DNA from: Rutidosis leptorrhynchoides
Taxonomy: Eukaryota > Streptophyta > Magnoliopsida > Asterales > Asteraceae
NCBI RefSeq assembly: GCF_046630445.1
Contig: NC_092341.1
Span: 6,264,001-6,328,000, forward strand
Length of the DNA: 64,000 nucleotides
Reading direction: 5' to 3'
The notes beneath the pieces were generated by a model. It did not search any database and was not told the DNA's origin. It worked only from the letters and a program-made list of their open reading frames with translations. Position 1 is the first letter of the stretch. The number at the start of each line of letters is the position of its first letter. The translations under genes and the position numbers were made by a program. Below are positions 39,116 to 52,792 of this stretch, one piece after another.

Positions 39116-40295
39116 GAAAAAATTACGCCGTTGGTATCTGTGGTTTGTTCACATTTGCATCATAACACCTAAACTTTTATTTTTGCGTAGTTGGTACCTC
39201 AGGTTTGCTTAACTATCATAGTTGACACCCAACGCAACCGATGTCAAAATTTAGTAGTTAACCCCTCATATTATACGGTCATAAAAGAACAAGAGCTACT
39301 AGTGTAATACATTAAAGTTTAGGGACTTTCCTAAAAAGATGAATCTGGTTAAACTGGATGTGTAATTAACCACCAACAAACTATAAAAAAAAAATATAAA
39401 TAAAAATGCACTTTTATATTTAATTACAAGAAACTTCTAGTTGATCAAATTTACACCCATCGATCGCTACCATCAAATGGATAAACCATTGACACTCATC
39501 CATTATAATACTCCGTATTATATACAGAGACTATTATCTACTATCCTCTAAAATCATTCGCAGACTATAATCCATTAAAATTATTCAGAAACTAATATCA
39601 ATCATCATCTTCGTACGTTGCTGGTGTTTTAGAATCATCATCGTGACCAAAGGAATAGGTGGTGGCGGCTTTAAATATCGGTGATGAGAGAGAGTGGTCA
39701 TAGCAACATGTGCCGTAACAACATAACTGACGGGTAAAATTGGAGTTTTAGGTTGGTGAGATATACCTAAATTGGGATGAAGATGGTTGTGCAGTAGTGG
39801 ACTTTTTCTGGTGGCCGATATAGTCCTTCACAAAGTTTGGATGATTTTAAATGCAGTAAACCCATCGATTTCACTAAATCTATGGTTCTGTCTCTCTCAA
39901 AAGACACATATTAGTAGGGTTTGCTCTTTTCTTTCAATTTTTAATTTGTTTGATTTGATGAATTTTTAGAGTTTTTGATTGTTTGCTTTCAATGTTTTTG
40001 TTCACCAGCTACAAATCTTCTCGTACACATTTTCCAACTTTATGAAAAAAAATTCTAACCACATGCAGTTTTTTTCAAGAAAAATCCCTAAACTTTTACT
40101 GTATTACATTAGTAGCCCTTGTTCTTTTATGACTGTATAATATGAGAGGTTAACCATTAAATTTTGACGACAGTTGGGTTGAGGTGCCAACCATAATAGT
40201 TAAGCAAAATAAGGTACCAACTACGAAAAAATAAAAGTTTGGGTGTTATGATGCAAATGTGAACAAACTATAGGTACCAACGGCGTAATTTTTTC
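39116..40295. mobile_element. Mutator-like element with long inverted ends
   Basis: Begins gaaaaaattacgccgttgg and ends with its exact reverse complement. The inverted ends run to roughly 215 bp with modest divergence. A perfect 9-bp target duplication AATATTTTA (39107-39115 and 40296-40304) is diagnostic for Mutator-like elements. There is no transposase, so it is non-autonomous. The 0.75-kb centre could hold captured sequence, but no host gene was recognised. It ends about 220 bp past the stop codon of the BG1-like gene. Confidence 0.9.
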
Positions 40296-40513
40296 AATAT
40301 TTTACTTGTCTTTTACTTGAAAATAAAAATCAGCTTTCATGAATCTTTTTCGTATACTGTATATACTAATTGAAAAAATGAAAAATAAAATTTTTAATTA
40401 TAAGAAATACAACTACAAGGCTAGATTATATCAACTTCTAATTTAAAATAATTAATGTGTGATTAAATTTGCACTCAAAAACAGTTAAAATGTATGATAA
40501 TTTCGATCAAAAA

Positions 40514-41548
40514 TTATAATTGCGAAAGACCATTAGCAATGGCTCGGTTTACATCGACGCTAGTTGTTTCATACAATGGCAACTCTTGCATACAAGAACC
40601 AATTCCAATATCCGTAAGATGATGATCCAACTCAAACAGATCAGAACTTGCGTAACTAGCATCATCATTATCACTTTCACTTTCACCATTAACGTTAACA
40701 TTATTTTTAATCGAATCAAATACATATTCAACTTTCTTCTGATAATTCTTCAACAAATTTCTAGTAGTTGCATTTCTCCCCGTAACTAAATTCGCCCCAA
40801 ATTTAACATCAGGTGAATTAGCTTTATCTCTATGTACCGATTTCCGTCCACGTGGCAGTGAATCACTAGCCGGATAAAACCTAACCGACCTTTTCGCTAC
40901 CTTACCTCTCGACGACGGCGTTTTACTCAAACACGATCGCGAAAACGACGTCGCTGATGACGACGTTGAAAAATTAGGCTTCCGATCCGTATGCACAATC
41001 GCGTCATCAAAACCTCCAATACACGGTGACGTCATCTTCGATTTCCTTCCGTTTGCCGTACTAAATAACGAAATTAAAAAGCTCGCTAACCGACCTCCTG
41101 GTGAATTCGGTTGATTTCCTTTCTTCAGGTAACCGTACAACTTCATCGCTCTCGATTTCGTTTTGATTTCACAATTTTTACTCTCGTTATGTTGAGAGTA
41201 CACAATTCTGTTCATCTCTACACGTTCATAATCATCATCACCATCATTATCATTATTATAACTGCTTGTACGTATAGGTTTTGGTCTAGCTGGAAATCCG
41301 TATATCGTCTCCTTAACAGATGATGAACTAATTGTTGAACTGAAGTAGAATGAGTTAGCGGTAGATGAATTTTGGCTAACGGTTACTTCAATTGAATCGG
41401 CATTGTTTGTGGTTCGTTTATCAGGTGGAAATCGGTTTTCGGTAGTCTGTTTTTCGTCGATTGATCGATAGATAACGTCGAGTAATGTTGATGAAAAAGA
41501 GGGATTATCTCTTCGGCTTTTGTATGGAGGTGTGTTTGAATCATTCAT
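40514..41548 (-). CDS. BIG GRAIN 1-like protein, single exon
   Basis: 344-residue intronless gene. The N-terminus NPSFSSTLLDVIYRSIDE (residues 15-32), the central SRAMKLYGYLKK and SPGGRLASFLISLFS, the basic-aromatic KRSVRFYP, the acidic SSDLFELDHH near 301, and the C-terminus ELPLYETTSVDVNRAIANGL are the ordered conserved blocks of the BIG GRAIN 1 family. Rice BG1 is a plasma-membrane-associated positive regulator of auxin response and transport that affects organ and grain size. No membrane segment is seen here; the sequence between blocks is Ser/Asn-rich and probably disordered. Length fits the family. The start is the first ATG of the frame, directly before the conserved N-terminal block. 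A TATA-like box lies about 125 bp upstream. The gene looks intact. Which paralogue it is cannot be told. Confidence 0.88.
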   Translation of the reverse strand: MNDSNTPPYKSRRDNPSFSSTLLDVIYRSIDEKQTTENRFPPDKRTTNNADSIEVTVSQNSSTANSFYFSSTISSSSVKETIYGFPARPKPIRTSSYNNDNDGDDDYERVEMNRIVYSQHNESKNCEIKTKSRAMKLYGYLKKGNQPNSPGGRLASFLISLFSTANGRKSKMTSPCIGGFDDAIVHTDRKPNFSTSSSATSFSRSCLSKTPSSRGKVAKRSVRFYPASDSLPRGRKSVHRDKANSPDVKFGANLVTGRNATTRNLLKNYQKKVEYVFDSIKNNVNVNGESESDNDDASYASSDLFELDHHLTDIGIGSCMQELPLYETTSVDVNRAIANGLSQL

Positions 41549-41670
41549 TATCCGATTAATGTGGGCGTAGAGGTGACAAAAAATTGCTGAAATGAAGTGA
41601 AGAAAATAAAAGGAGTGAGATATGGAAACAGGGTGGGCGATAGAGGTAAGTGCTTCTGACTCTACCTGTG

Positions 41671-41680
41671 TTATATAGTG
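41671..41680 (-). promoter_or_regulatory. Candidate TATA box of the BG1-like gene
   Basis: Minus strand cactatataa, about 125 bp before the ATG at 41548, which would give a leader of about 90-100 nt. Only the motif and its distance support this. Confidence 0.5.
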
Positions 41681-41689
41681 TTACCTTAT

Positions 41690-43146
41690 TACTCTGTTTT
41701 TTGCAATCATGATCTCCTAAATAAATAAAAAGGTAACGTAATGGTAAATTTACAAAATATGCTAGTCAATTTTCAACAACTAAGTTAGATGCCGTTTTAT
41801 TTTTATTTTATTTTTAAATTTTTTTTCTGCAAAATTAACGCAAACTCTTGTAGAAATGAAAACGTTTTTTTAAAAGAAAACGTTCGCAATTGATACAACA
41901 AGTGATCGAAGAGGCTCGAATCTAGAGAGCGAAAAAACAAACTATAACTATCTAACATTGAACATCAACTAAATTAAAAAGAAAACCGTGAAATGAACAA
42001 ACTAAGACTAAATCAAACTTAAATTAAACACCAATAAACCGCAAACCAAATTGCACCAATCAATACATGCGAAACGCAAAAACTCTAAAGCAAAACGAAC
42101 AATTATCACGTTATGGAACCGACTTGATTATTTTACCGTTTATGGTCTCACGATTGATTTTTTCTCGGCCTAGTTAACGATCTTGTAAGTTAATACATTT
42201 GAGGAACCGCCACCAATCAAAATTGGCGAGGAGGGAGCAATTATACCACGATCCTCGAGGTAAGTGTTTAGGTATAATGTCGTTAGCAGTAAAGTAAACC
42301 ATATTAATAACTAATAATTACGGAGTACTACATATGACCTATTATAGGTGTCTAGTTACTTTTTGCACACAATTTTACGAGATTTCACTAACTTTATTTT
42401 TATCACCAATAAAATATCTTTTCTCCACTAAAATTTCTTTTAATCGGTTAAAATACAAAGTAGACACTTGAAATTAAACGTCTCAAAATAGTAAAGTGTA
42501 CATTTAAAGTGAGACAGGGTTACTAATAGCCTAATAACATGTGTACACATTTTTATTTTGGTTTTTCAAATTAATTAAGTGTTTATTTTATTATTCATCT
42601 AATTAAAAGTGATTTTAGCAAAGATAGTTGATATTTTATTGGAGAAGAGTAAAGTTATTAAAGTTTTCTAGAATTTTATGCAGTTTTAAAGTGAATATTT
42701 ATAATGAGATGTAAAGCGTATATATTATTTTACATTTTATGTACCACATTATATGTATATCGTATATTGTATTATATGATATGATGTCTAATTACTGTCT
42801 GATTGATGCCTTTTGAGATTATATATCTGAAAACTACTCTAGTTTATCACTTTATTTTTATAGATCGGATATATTTAAAAATAATTTTGCATGTTATACA
42901 AAAGCTTTTGGAAAAATTAAAAAGAATACAAATACATAGATACGTAATTATTTTTTTAGTTTGAATATAGGAGTATCTGCGTTTTCTATATTTTAACATC
43001 GAATATTTTGTCGAATTGGGATTTATAGAATAATATTCCGTAAACGAATTTGAGTAAACTACTAAATTATTTTTAAATAAGAGTGACTTACAAAAAATAA
43101 AAGATATACCTCAATGACCTACGAATGTAATATTAAGATTTTTTCA
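41690..43146. other. Intergenic DNA upstream of the BG1-like gene
   Basis: AT-rich, with no gene or complete element recognised. One TACTCCGTA-type motif near 42320. Confidence 0.5.
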
Positions 43147-43147
<1 letters not shown>

Positions 43148-43187
<40 letters not shown>

Positions 43188-43282
43188 AAGGGGTGGCCTA
43201 GTAGATGGATGATTGGGAATCTTTAAAAGAGATCAGGTTCAATCCTCACTAGCTATACTTTGGGGTCTTAGAAAAAAAAAAA
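43148..43282 (+). mobile_element. tRNA-derived SINE beside poly(A)
   Basis: A run of about 39 A (43148-43186) is followed by ggggtggcctagtagatgg (A-box-like) and ggttcaatcctcac (B-box-like), ending ..gtcttag plus 12 A. Size and boxes fit a short tRNA-derived SINE. The leading A run may be an older tail into which it inserted. No clear target duplication. Confidence 0.55.
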
Positions 43283-44381
43283 AGTTAAACGAAAGGCATT
43301 TTAATACTCCGTATTTTATAAGAGAATTACATCTTGTCAACAGGAACATACAATAGATGCGGCTGCATAAAGATAAAAACATGAAGTGTACTGGATAGCA
43401 CAAACAAAAAAGCATATTTGAAAAGTAAAAGGTTAGCAAGATGGAAGTAGGTTGATAAATGCAAAAGAACATGGTTCCAGAGTTTGGTTCACAATTTATT
43501 ACCAGCTTAAATAGCTATTACGGAGTATTATGGTACAAACACATGTATGTTCTGCAAATGGTAATTAATTTCGTGGTATCAAGTTTTTACTATTAGTAAT
43601 AAACATATTTTATTATGGTACAAACACATGTATGTTCTTCAAATTAATAAAACTTCTTGCCTTTCAAAAAAAAAAATAAATACAATAAGAAGCTCCAAAA
43701 ATGTTAACCTAACATTGTTGAAAGTAAATATGCTTTATAAATACATTAAAAAAATATGAATCAGTATAAAAGTTTTCATAACTTTTTGGAGTTGAAACTG
43801 AGTAGAGTAGACAAAAGTCAGATTTGGTCCTGCCTAGAACCCGACCCACCACTTGGTTGTTCTCTTGTCTATTATTCGTACACTGTCTCACCGGAATATT
43901 ACTGTATCGTATTGGAAATGTCATTATTTAACTAAATACTCCCACTATACGGTACTCTATTTTAATAAATAGATAAGAATAAATTAATAAAAAAAAATTA
44001 ATACCCTTATATAGTCCGTTTATTAAAAAAAATAGGTAAAAGTAATGAGTAAAACTGAAAAATAAATAAAAAATACGCCATAAAATATAATGTAATAATG
44101 TTATTTCTTAAACTATATTTTTTTTTTCTGAGACAATAGATTTAGGAGGAAAAGAATATTACGGAGTATTATTGGATATTCAATATTTTTACAATGTATA
44201 TTTCAAATTTGAATAGACACCACTAAATTTAACTACAGAACTACATATAATTTTAGAATTTATAGATTTTGAAGGTAAACAACTTTTAAAGTAACCTTCA
44301 AAATTAATTAGTTTTGAAAAAAATAAGACCTCAATAAATTTGGATCATGTATTCTTCATTGACTGTGGATGTTCAATGTAA
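43283..44381. other. Intergenic DNA with a short duplication
   Basis: 'tattatggtacaaacacatgtatgttct' occurs at about 43527 and again at about 43612. A 'ttgcctttc' plus A-run at about 43660 matches the 3' end of the SINE at 38120-38292 and may be a truncated SINE tail. No coding. Confidence 0.5.
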
Positions 44382-44950
44382 GAGCATTAGGAGTCGTTCA
44401 GTGTTAAATCTCAGTGTTAAATTTAACACTGGATTTAACACTAAGGCCAAAAGAGGGGAAATCGTTCGGTGTTAAATTCAATTTTAATTTTTTAAATTTT
44501 AAATTTAATTATTTATTTTAATATGTATTTATTTTATTTAATATATAATGAATATTAAAAAACCAAAAAATAAAAACTAAAACTCCATTACATTAAATTA
44601 AAAACAATACAATAAAAAAACTAAATTAAAACTTATTGAAATAAAAAAACAAACAACTAGATTATCCGTCGTCTACTCTGATTCGGTGCCTTCGTCGTCA
44701 TTCGCACCCGATCCCAATTGTAAATCCCTACGGGAATCACGTCGAATTTGCTCCTTAAGGTCATAAATTAGTTCCATGTCGGCTTCGGTGGGAGCAATGT
44801 TTAAAATCCTTAAACGCATTTCAAGTTGTTTATCTTGATAATACTTCTTTTTAAGGTCGGTTGTTTGTTCAAAATTTTCCTTAACCGATACATATAGAGA
44901 CTCGCGAGATGATATATATTGATAATACTTCTTATCTTGATAATACTTCT

Positions 44951-45347
44951 TTTTAGGGTTTAGGGTTTGGTGTTTTGGGTTTAGTCCCTAAACCCAAAAC
45001 CCCAAACCCTAAACCCTAAACTCTAAACCGTTCGTGTTAAAAACTCAATCTAAATCCTAAATCTAAACCCTAAACCCTAAATTTCTAAACCCTAATGTCT
45101 AAACCCTCTAAACCCTAATATCTAAAACATCAACATACGCTCGAAAAACACGATAATTGTTATATATTAATTCTTCGAGCGTTTCCCGCCAAAATAAAAA
45201 CATTTATCACAAAGTGTCTTTATTAAATGTTCATATTTTCATCCAATCTATAATGTTCGTGAACACAGTTTTTTCAAAAAACGATAAAAAAAAAGTTTTT
45301 GCTTCCCTCCGCTTCCCCCCGATTGGTTACTTCCCCCTTGATCCTAC

Positions 45348-45350
<3 letters not shown>
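44951..45350. mobile_element. TA-associated foldback element, copy A (one arm)
   Basis: Matches the right half of copy C: a telomere-like core (variants of aaaccctaaaccct), then a 'cgctcgaaaaacacgataattg' block, ending ttacttcccccttgatcctaccac directly against a (TA)n tract. The left arm is missing. Its left junction coincides with a repeated phrase 'tatcttgataatacttcttttta' also present at about 44835. Confidence 0.65.

Positions 45351-45414
<64 letters not shown>
45351..45414. repeat. (TA)n microsatellite between copies A and B
   Basis: About 64 bp of TA repeats, flanked on both sides by inverted termini of the same element family (..gatcctaccac / gtggtaggatc..), so the whole locus is a large palindrome. 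Confidence 0.95.
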
Positions 45415-46206
<792 letters not shown>

Positions 46207-47108
46207 ATCACAAAAATATTTAACTAATCTAAATATTTAACTCAAAAAAATATAAAATAAATATATACCGGTTTTTTCGTTGCCTTTGAGTGAATCTTCG
46301 GAAGTATGAACCCATGCCTTCGCCAAACTTAACTTATCTAGCTCGGTCCACGGGTTCATCACGACTCCACTACGTCTTGCCCTCGTTTTTTTGGTCTTTT
46401 CTTCCTCAACCATCTTTCCTTTTCCTTTTTCGCTAACACGTTGAGACGTTGGTGTTGGGACTTCGTCTTGAACCGATTGCGTGTTCGATTCGCTAAGTTG
46501 TTGACTAGACTTTCAAGCCAAAAATTGTTCCATGTCTTCGAGACTCATCAATGGGGTTTGTGGGACTTGAGTTTGTGGAAGTTGTGTTTGATGAGCATAA
46601 TTTTGAAACGCGTTTGGTACGTTTTGAAAGGGTGTAAACGGATTTCATTGACTCGCGTATGGGTTTGAGGGATCGTGTAATTTGTTTGGATGGTTTACGG
46701 GATAGTTCGGATTGCCTCGGTTGAAAAAGTTCGGATTAATTTGTTTTAAGAAGTTGGAATTTCCTTGATTGCTAGACATTTTTTGTGATTTAATGGTAAT
46801 TTTGAAGTATAGAAATGTAGAGAAAAATAGCGAAAGATGTGTGAAAAAATGATGAAAAATAATGAGTATATATAGGATATAAAATAAATTATTAAAAAAA
46901 ATACACACACACACACAGACACACAAATTGACCGTTGCAAACAGCTCAATTTTTAGCAACGGATATATTTTACACCGTTATGTAGGCAACGGTGGCCTTT
47001 AACGGTGGCAGGTAACGCCATTTTAATGGTGGGACGGAGTAGTATTTTCCACCGTCCCCATCATTAAATTTGTTTAACGGCGAAAATTATATCCGACTCC
47101 TAGTGCTC

Positions 47109-47724
47109 TACCTGGGTCTAGTTCACTATGACTATCAAATAGATAACAGGATCTTGTCAATTAGTCATGGTTAGTTCCGGATCAACTATAACTCAATCAA
47201 ATCATTTGATTTATTTCAATTTAATTTATGTATTTTTTTTTCGTTTGAAAATAAAAATAAAAAAAAATAAAGAATGGTACTGTCTATAAGTTAAAAAAAT
47301 GGTCAATCAACTATTTTTATTCCCACTAATAAAACAATAATAGATAATTTCTCGTGTATAGAGTTATAAAAAGATATAATGTAGACAGTTATTCTTTACT
47401 TTGAAATAAAGATGTATTTATATAATCATCTTCAAATCAAGGACTACTTTTATTTCACCAATAAACATGTTCCAACAATATCGCATAGTAATATATTATT
47501 AAACACTTATTATGGTAATCAAAGAATCACTGTACAAATCATCATTTTCTCTTAGGATGTAATTTATCATTTGGTGGCCCCTAACTCCCTCCAGGTGGTC
47601 CACAATCAAATATGCAAAAGAGTTAAATTGCATAATTATTATGTAGTTAAAAGTGACATTGAAATGAAAATTAAAACTCCTGACATCCAGCTACATACAT
47701 GATAATCTCCACCGGTAAGAGTTA
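47109..47724. other. Intergenic DNA
   Basis: AT-rich; no gene or element ends recognised. Confidence 0.5.
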
Positions 47725-48419
47725 ACACTTATGAATAGCAATGAATCGGATATGAATCGAGTGTATTCATATTTATATTTATTTAGTTTTTGTTTATCCA
47801 TATCCATATACATATCCATATAATTGTTGTTCATTCATCAATATCTATATCTACTGGATGAAGTGGATTAATGGATATCCATTGAATATTAAAAAATGTT
47901 ATAATATTTTTTCTAATATGTGATAAAAACAAAAATATAGTATAACAAAATATATGTAACATGACATAATCAAATTATATCCACAAGAATGTGTAATCTT
48001 TGTCTAAGATACAACACATTTGTTGAATATTTACTATCAAACAAAGATTATAAAAAGTTAAATATGTAATTTGTTCATTTTTTTTAAGTATACGCGTTTT
48101 ATTGTAATATATCATACTTTTTTCATTATAAAGTTGAAAGAAAAATATATATATCTAACGTTAGATTTATTTGTAATAGTAAATATGTAAACATATATTT
48201 ATATCTATGTATTTTTATATGTATTTCAGTGTTAATGGATATATATATATATATCCATGGATGAAAGTTTTCATCTATGTCCATATCCATATCTATATCC
48301 ATATCCATTTAGGTTCATCCATATACGTATCCATAACCGTTTAGGTTCATCCATATCCATCATGAAGTGGGTGAATCGGATGAATATCCACTAGAGTGGG
48401 TGACCATTGTCATCCCTAC
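47725..48419. mobile_element. hAT-like AT-rich element
   Basis: Filled with variants of 'tccatatccatat' and 'atggatatggat'. The right end ..accattgtcatcccta reverse-complements to tagggatgacaatgg, a start I associate with hAT-type elements. A shared 9-bp string TAAGAGTTA flanks it (47716-47724 and 48420-48428), compatible with an 8-bp hAT duplication plus one chance base. No transposase. Confidence 0.6.
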
Positions 48420-48712
48420 TAAGAGTTACCATTAGAGCAGGGGCATTTCGATACATGTGCAGAGTGTGCAATAGATTAGGTTCCAAAAATTTTTAGGGCA
48501 CCAAAATTATGTAAAATAATGGCATAATAGAATTGAAATGACAATTACTTTGAATATAATAAGTTGGTACATTTGTTTTGATAACTTTTTTTGTATTGAT
48601 AATTTTAATATTGTTATCTTTTTATATGTACTAAAAGTTTTAATGTCTATAAGGAGGTCTATTTTTATGTTTCGAACATGACCTTCAAATTCATTGAGAC
48701 AACCTTGCATTA

Positions 48713-50953
48713 GAGATGTCATTGACACCCGATCCAGTAGATATTAATCTGATCCACTCGACTATTGATAGATATAGATGATTTAAATGGAGACAAAATT
48801 TCATTCCTCGTCCCTGAACTTTACATCGATTTTGACTCCCTGTCCTTTTTTTTTTTTTTGTGCATTCCCCGTCCCTAAACTATCAAAAGAGTACATCCCT
48901 CGTCCCTCCATCTATTTTCTGTCAATTTTTCCGTTAAATGAAGGCATGTGCTAAGCATGTGAGGGTATTTTTGTCATTGTTTTGTCTTCTTCAAACTATA
49001 GGACGAGGAGCGTAATTATGTGTTCTTCTTCAATATTCAATTTAGTCCCAAAATTATAAATCATAAAACCTAATAAATTCAAATTCAAATTCAGACAGTT
49101 CATTTACATCTCAGATTACAGAAACCTCAACAAATATCAGAATCATGTCCACATTCTTCTTTCATCACCATGTACCATCAGCTCAAATCACACCTTTACA
49201 AACTGAGATCAAATTCATGATTCCTATACAAAGCCTAAGTCTCGACAACAATCAAAACAACTTTACATCATCAAAATTCGTTCAGATCTGGAGTTCTTTC
49301 TTAAACAAGCATAGAATAACATGACAGCAGTTCTGGAGTTCTTTCTAAATTCGTTCAGATCTGGCACGATTTCGACATGATTATACCAAATTAATCATTG
49401 ATTCACGTTTGTGTTCATTCATTACAAATATGTGCAGCTTCAATTTGATTTGAATAACATGACAGCAGTTCTAGATTCGAAGTCAACACTTGAACAAATT
49501 TGGTCAACATTCCAATTGGAGTGATTCTTCGATTCTCAGCTGTTATAGATGCTTCTCGAGTGAAAGTTGAAGAATTTGGAACATCTTTCATGTATAGATC
49601 GAAGCTTGAAAACAACTAGAGCATCACATTCAATTTCATGTTCATATGAACCTTCACGTGACCTGTTCATCATGAATCTGATAGATTTTGAGTTGCTATG
49701 GTGATTAATCTTTCACAAATAAGGTTAATCGGTGCATATAGATGCTTCTGGAACTGATTTCTAGCTTCAATTTCGTATTCAGATTCGTTTTTGGTGTTTT
49801 AGCTTGAATATGATGAACTATGGTGAGGAACAACCTACTGGATTTAATAACTGATTTGAGTTTGCTTGACGCGGATGTAATTGTTGGATTTATAGGTGGG
49901 TTTGAATGGATTCAGAGATGATGGTGTTGGATTCATATCAATGAAGATAGGTTTGATCTTGATTAGAGTTTTTAATTTGTGGATGATTAAAATGAGATGA
50001 TAAGGATGATGGTGAAAATATAAGTTAAATAATAAAGAAAAAAAATAAAATAAAAAGACTAAACTACCCTCACATGTTTTGCACATGCTTGACTTGACGG
50101 CTGAAATAGACAGGAAGTAGACGGGATGACGAGAGATGTACTCTTTTGATAGTTTAGGGACAGGGAATGCACAAAAAAAAGAAAAAGGACATGGAGTCAA
50201 AATCGATGTAAAGTTCAGGGAATGCACAATATAGATATGAATATGGATGAACCTAAATAGATATGAATATAGATATCAGAACGAAAAACTTATATGCACG
50301 TATATATCTATTAACACCTAAAATACATATAAAGATACATAAATATAGATATATGCATACACATTTACTATTAAAATGTATTTACCATTACACATACATT
50401 TTGTTAACAATTATATAGTAGTAATAAATTCACTATGTTATATTACAATAAACATTTATATCTAACCAAATAAACATACTAATAATTACACATATAAATT
50501 GTCATTCTCTATGATTAATAGTAAATTTAACAAATTGTGTTTAATTTTCGACAAAAATTACACGTTTTTTGTGGGTGAATTTTAATTATGTCATGTTATA
50601 TCTTTTTTCTTATATTACATTTTTGTTTTCATTACATATCAGAAAATATTATAACATTTCTTGCTTATCCAATGGATATCCATTAACCCGCTTAATCCAG
50701 TGGATATGGATATGAATGGATTACTGAAATCAAATAGATATAGACAGTGGTGGAACTTGAATCTGGATACAGATGGAGCGGTGTAAAAATTTAATAAATT
50801 TTTCATTTTCAGCAGAGGTAAACACTAAAAAAAACCTCTAGATTCATCCGTTAAACCCAAGTGGGACGGAACAAAAATTATCATCGGATATAAATATGAA
50901 TGAACAAAAATTAAATGGATATGAATACAAATCATCCGTCCGTTATCATCCCT
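48713..50953. mobile_element. Second hAT-like element, split by a Mutator-like element
   Basis: The left end gagatgtcattgacaccc and the right end ..gttatcatccct (reverse complement agggatgataac) match the end pattern of the 47725-48419 element. The body has the same 'atggatatgaat' word usage. A 1.45-kb element occupies 48781-50228. No clear outer duplication. Confidence 0.5.
48781..50228. mobile_element. Mutator-like element with long inverted ends
   Basis: The arms are inverted over about 150 bp: 'cctgaactttacatcgattttgactcc' with 'ctaaactatcaaaagagtac' on the left, and their complements at 50090-50220 on the right. Candidate 9-bp duplication atatagatg/atatagata (48772-48780 and 50229-50237), with one mismatch. 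The interior has no transposase; the frames at 49415-49615 and 49844-50227 (minus) are not recognised. Its interior style resembles the element at 59661-60375. Confidence 0.7.
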
Positions 50954-50956
50954 GTT

Positions 50957-51845
50957 TACCATCGCACGACTAACATGCAATAGTTACTCTATTGATTAGG
51001 TATCAAGAATTAAAGGTATATGGGCCTCCGGTAGGACTTGCGTAGATTGATAGTGATGCTAACATGTTAACATCTGTCAATATCAAGATGTAAACTGTCA
51101 ATCCAATCTTGATTCTATATTTGGTATTTTACAAAATTATCATACTTTTCGCAACACATATTAAAAGTATCAATAATCTAACATGGCTAATCGCAAAACC
51201 ATGAAATCAAATGATGACACTTGAATAGCCGCTAATCACCTGGTTATTATTATTTTTGTCTGTTTAACAAATGTACTCATTTTAGTACATCTTTTATGAA
51301 ACAGACGACATACACAAATGTTATACACTAATTCACATAAGTAAACAAAACGAACTCAAACGAGTACATTTTTTCAGTGACTTGTTTACGTTCACTAGTA
51401 CTAGTACCAAAAACTTCTTGAAACAGTACTCAGTGTAACTAACACGTTTCATAAATGATAGTTGCAAAATTTTATTATGCTACTAATTGCCAAGTGAATA
51501 CGATATAGACGTAACAAGGTAAATTGCACCTGCATCACCTTTCATTAATGTTTTACCGGAAAAAAAATTCAATGCATCCAAATCTACTTTCATAGTACAA
51601 GTGAATAGTTAATACTTCTAATGTTAGTACCTATTTTTCAGGTGAATGGATGCTTTAGTTTTTCAGTACTCAACAATCTTGGATCACAATCTTTTTAGTT
51701 TTCTAGTCACACAATACCTACTTGCAGATTTTTTCCCTTTCGGCCTATAGTAAAAACGAGTTGGGTTCCCTCGCGTTGCGTCGGGGAAACGTTAACTAAA
51801 TTCCATTAAGAAAAAAGAGAAAACAATAGAAGTAAAAGTGTTCAT

Positions 51846-51882
<37 letters not shown>

Positions 51883-52332
51883 GATTTTTGCTCATTTGTT
51901 AAAACCAAAAATTTTGTGCTCTTTTGTAAACATAAAAAAGTTAACTATTCATGATTTTTATCAAAGATTTGTGATCTTTTATAAAAAGTCAAAAACTTTA
52001 TGCTCTTTTGTAAACACCAAAAAAATAAACTATACATAATTTTCTTTTCTAGTGAACACGAAAAATCTAATTTATTTACTCACTAAAATATGCGTCTCCT
52101 TCCGTCCCAATTATTTAATAGACTTATTTAAGGTATGATTCTTTTATACTTTTGTTCTATGTATTTGTACAATATAAAAGTAAGTAAAAAGTAAGGGTAA
52201 ATAGTTATGTGAACAAAACAAAAAAAAAAAAAAAAAATACAAAAGTGACGATGTCATTTCTTAAATTGTGTCTTTGTTGTCTAGATATTATTAAATTGGG
52301 TCAGAAAGGTATTACTAATCATTCAGAATAAT
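50957..52332. other. Intergenic DNA
   Basis: No gene seen. Holds an A-rich tract (51849-51876), a GC-richer phrase 'ccctcgcgttgcgtcgggg' near 51768, and loose repeats of 'gctcttttgtaaacaccaaaaa' near 51900-52030. Confidence 0.5.
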
Positions 52333-52720
52333 ATGTCCAAGTAGGCTTTTGCGGCATTCGATGTTATGATGACACAGTTGGCGGGGGAAAACGTGACAGC
52401 ACTACAACAAAGTATGCATATATACACGCTTTTTTAGTGGTTTACTCACACTTAGAATTGGGTCCATATTTGTTGCTCACGCTCATATGATCCGTGTGAA
52501 ATATGGGCGTAACAAAATTTCTTTAATTATACACGCTTGTTTGTGTGAAAGATTTGTTCATCTCTTCACATTAAGAAGTGTGAAGATACAGAGTTAAATC
52601 TTCACGCTTTTAAATGTTAACCAATTATTTCAACACTCACATTTCAAAGCGTGTAGTTCTAGTCAAAATTTTCATGCATTCATTATTCACAGGCATGAGC
52701 GTGAGCAATTAAAATTTTTC

Positions 52721-52725
<5 letters not shown>

Positions 52726-52790
<65 letters not shown>
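52726..52790. repeat. (TA)n microsatellite
   Basis: TA repeats immediately left of foldback copy C; a shorter tatatatat tract is on its right at about 53411. Confidence 0.9.

Positions 52791-52792
<2 letters not shown>

Noticed and set aside
43709-43924. 71-residue minus-strand frame
   Set aside because: No recognisable motif, AT-rich codons and no supporting context.
49844-50227. 127-residue minus-strand frame as a gene
   Set aside because: It starts in the inverted arm of a Mutator-like element and its composition is low-complexity hydrophobic; not supported.
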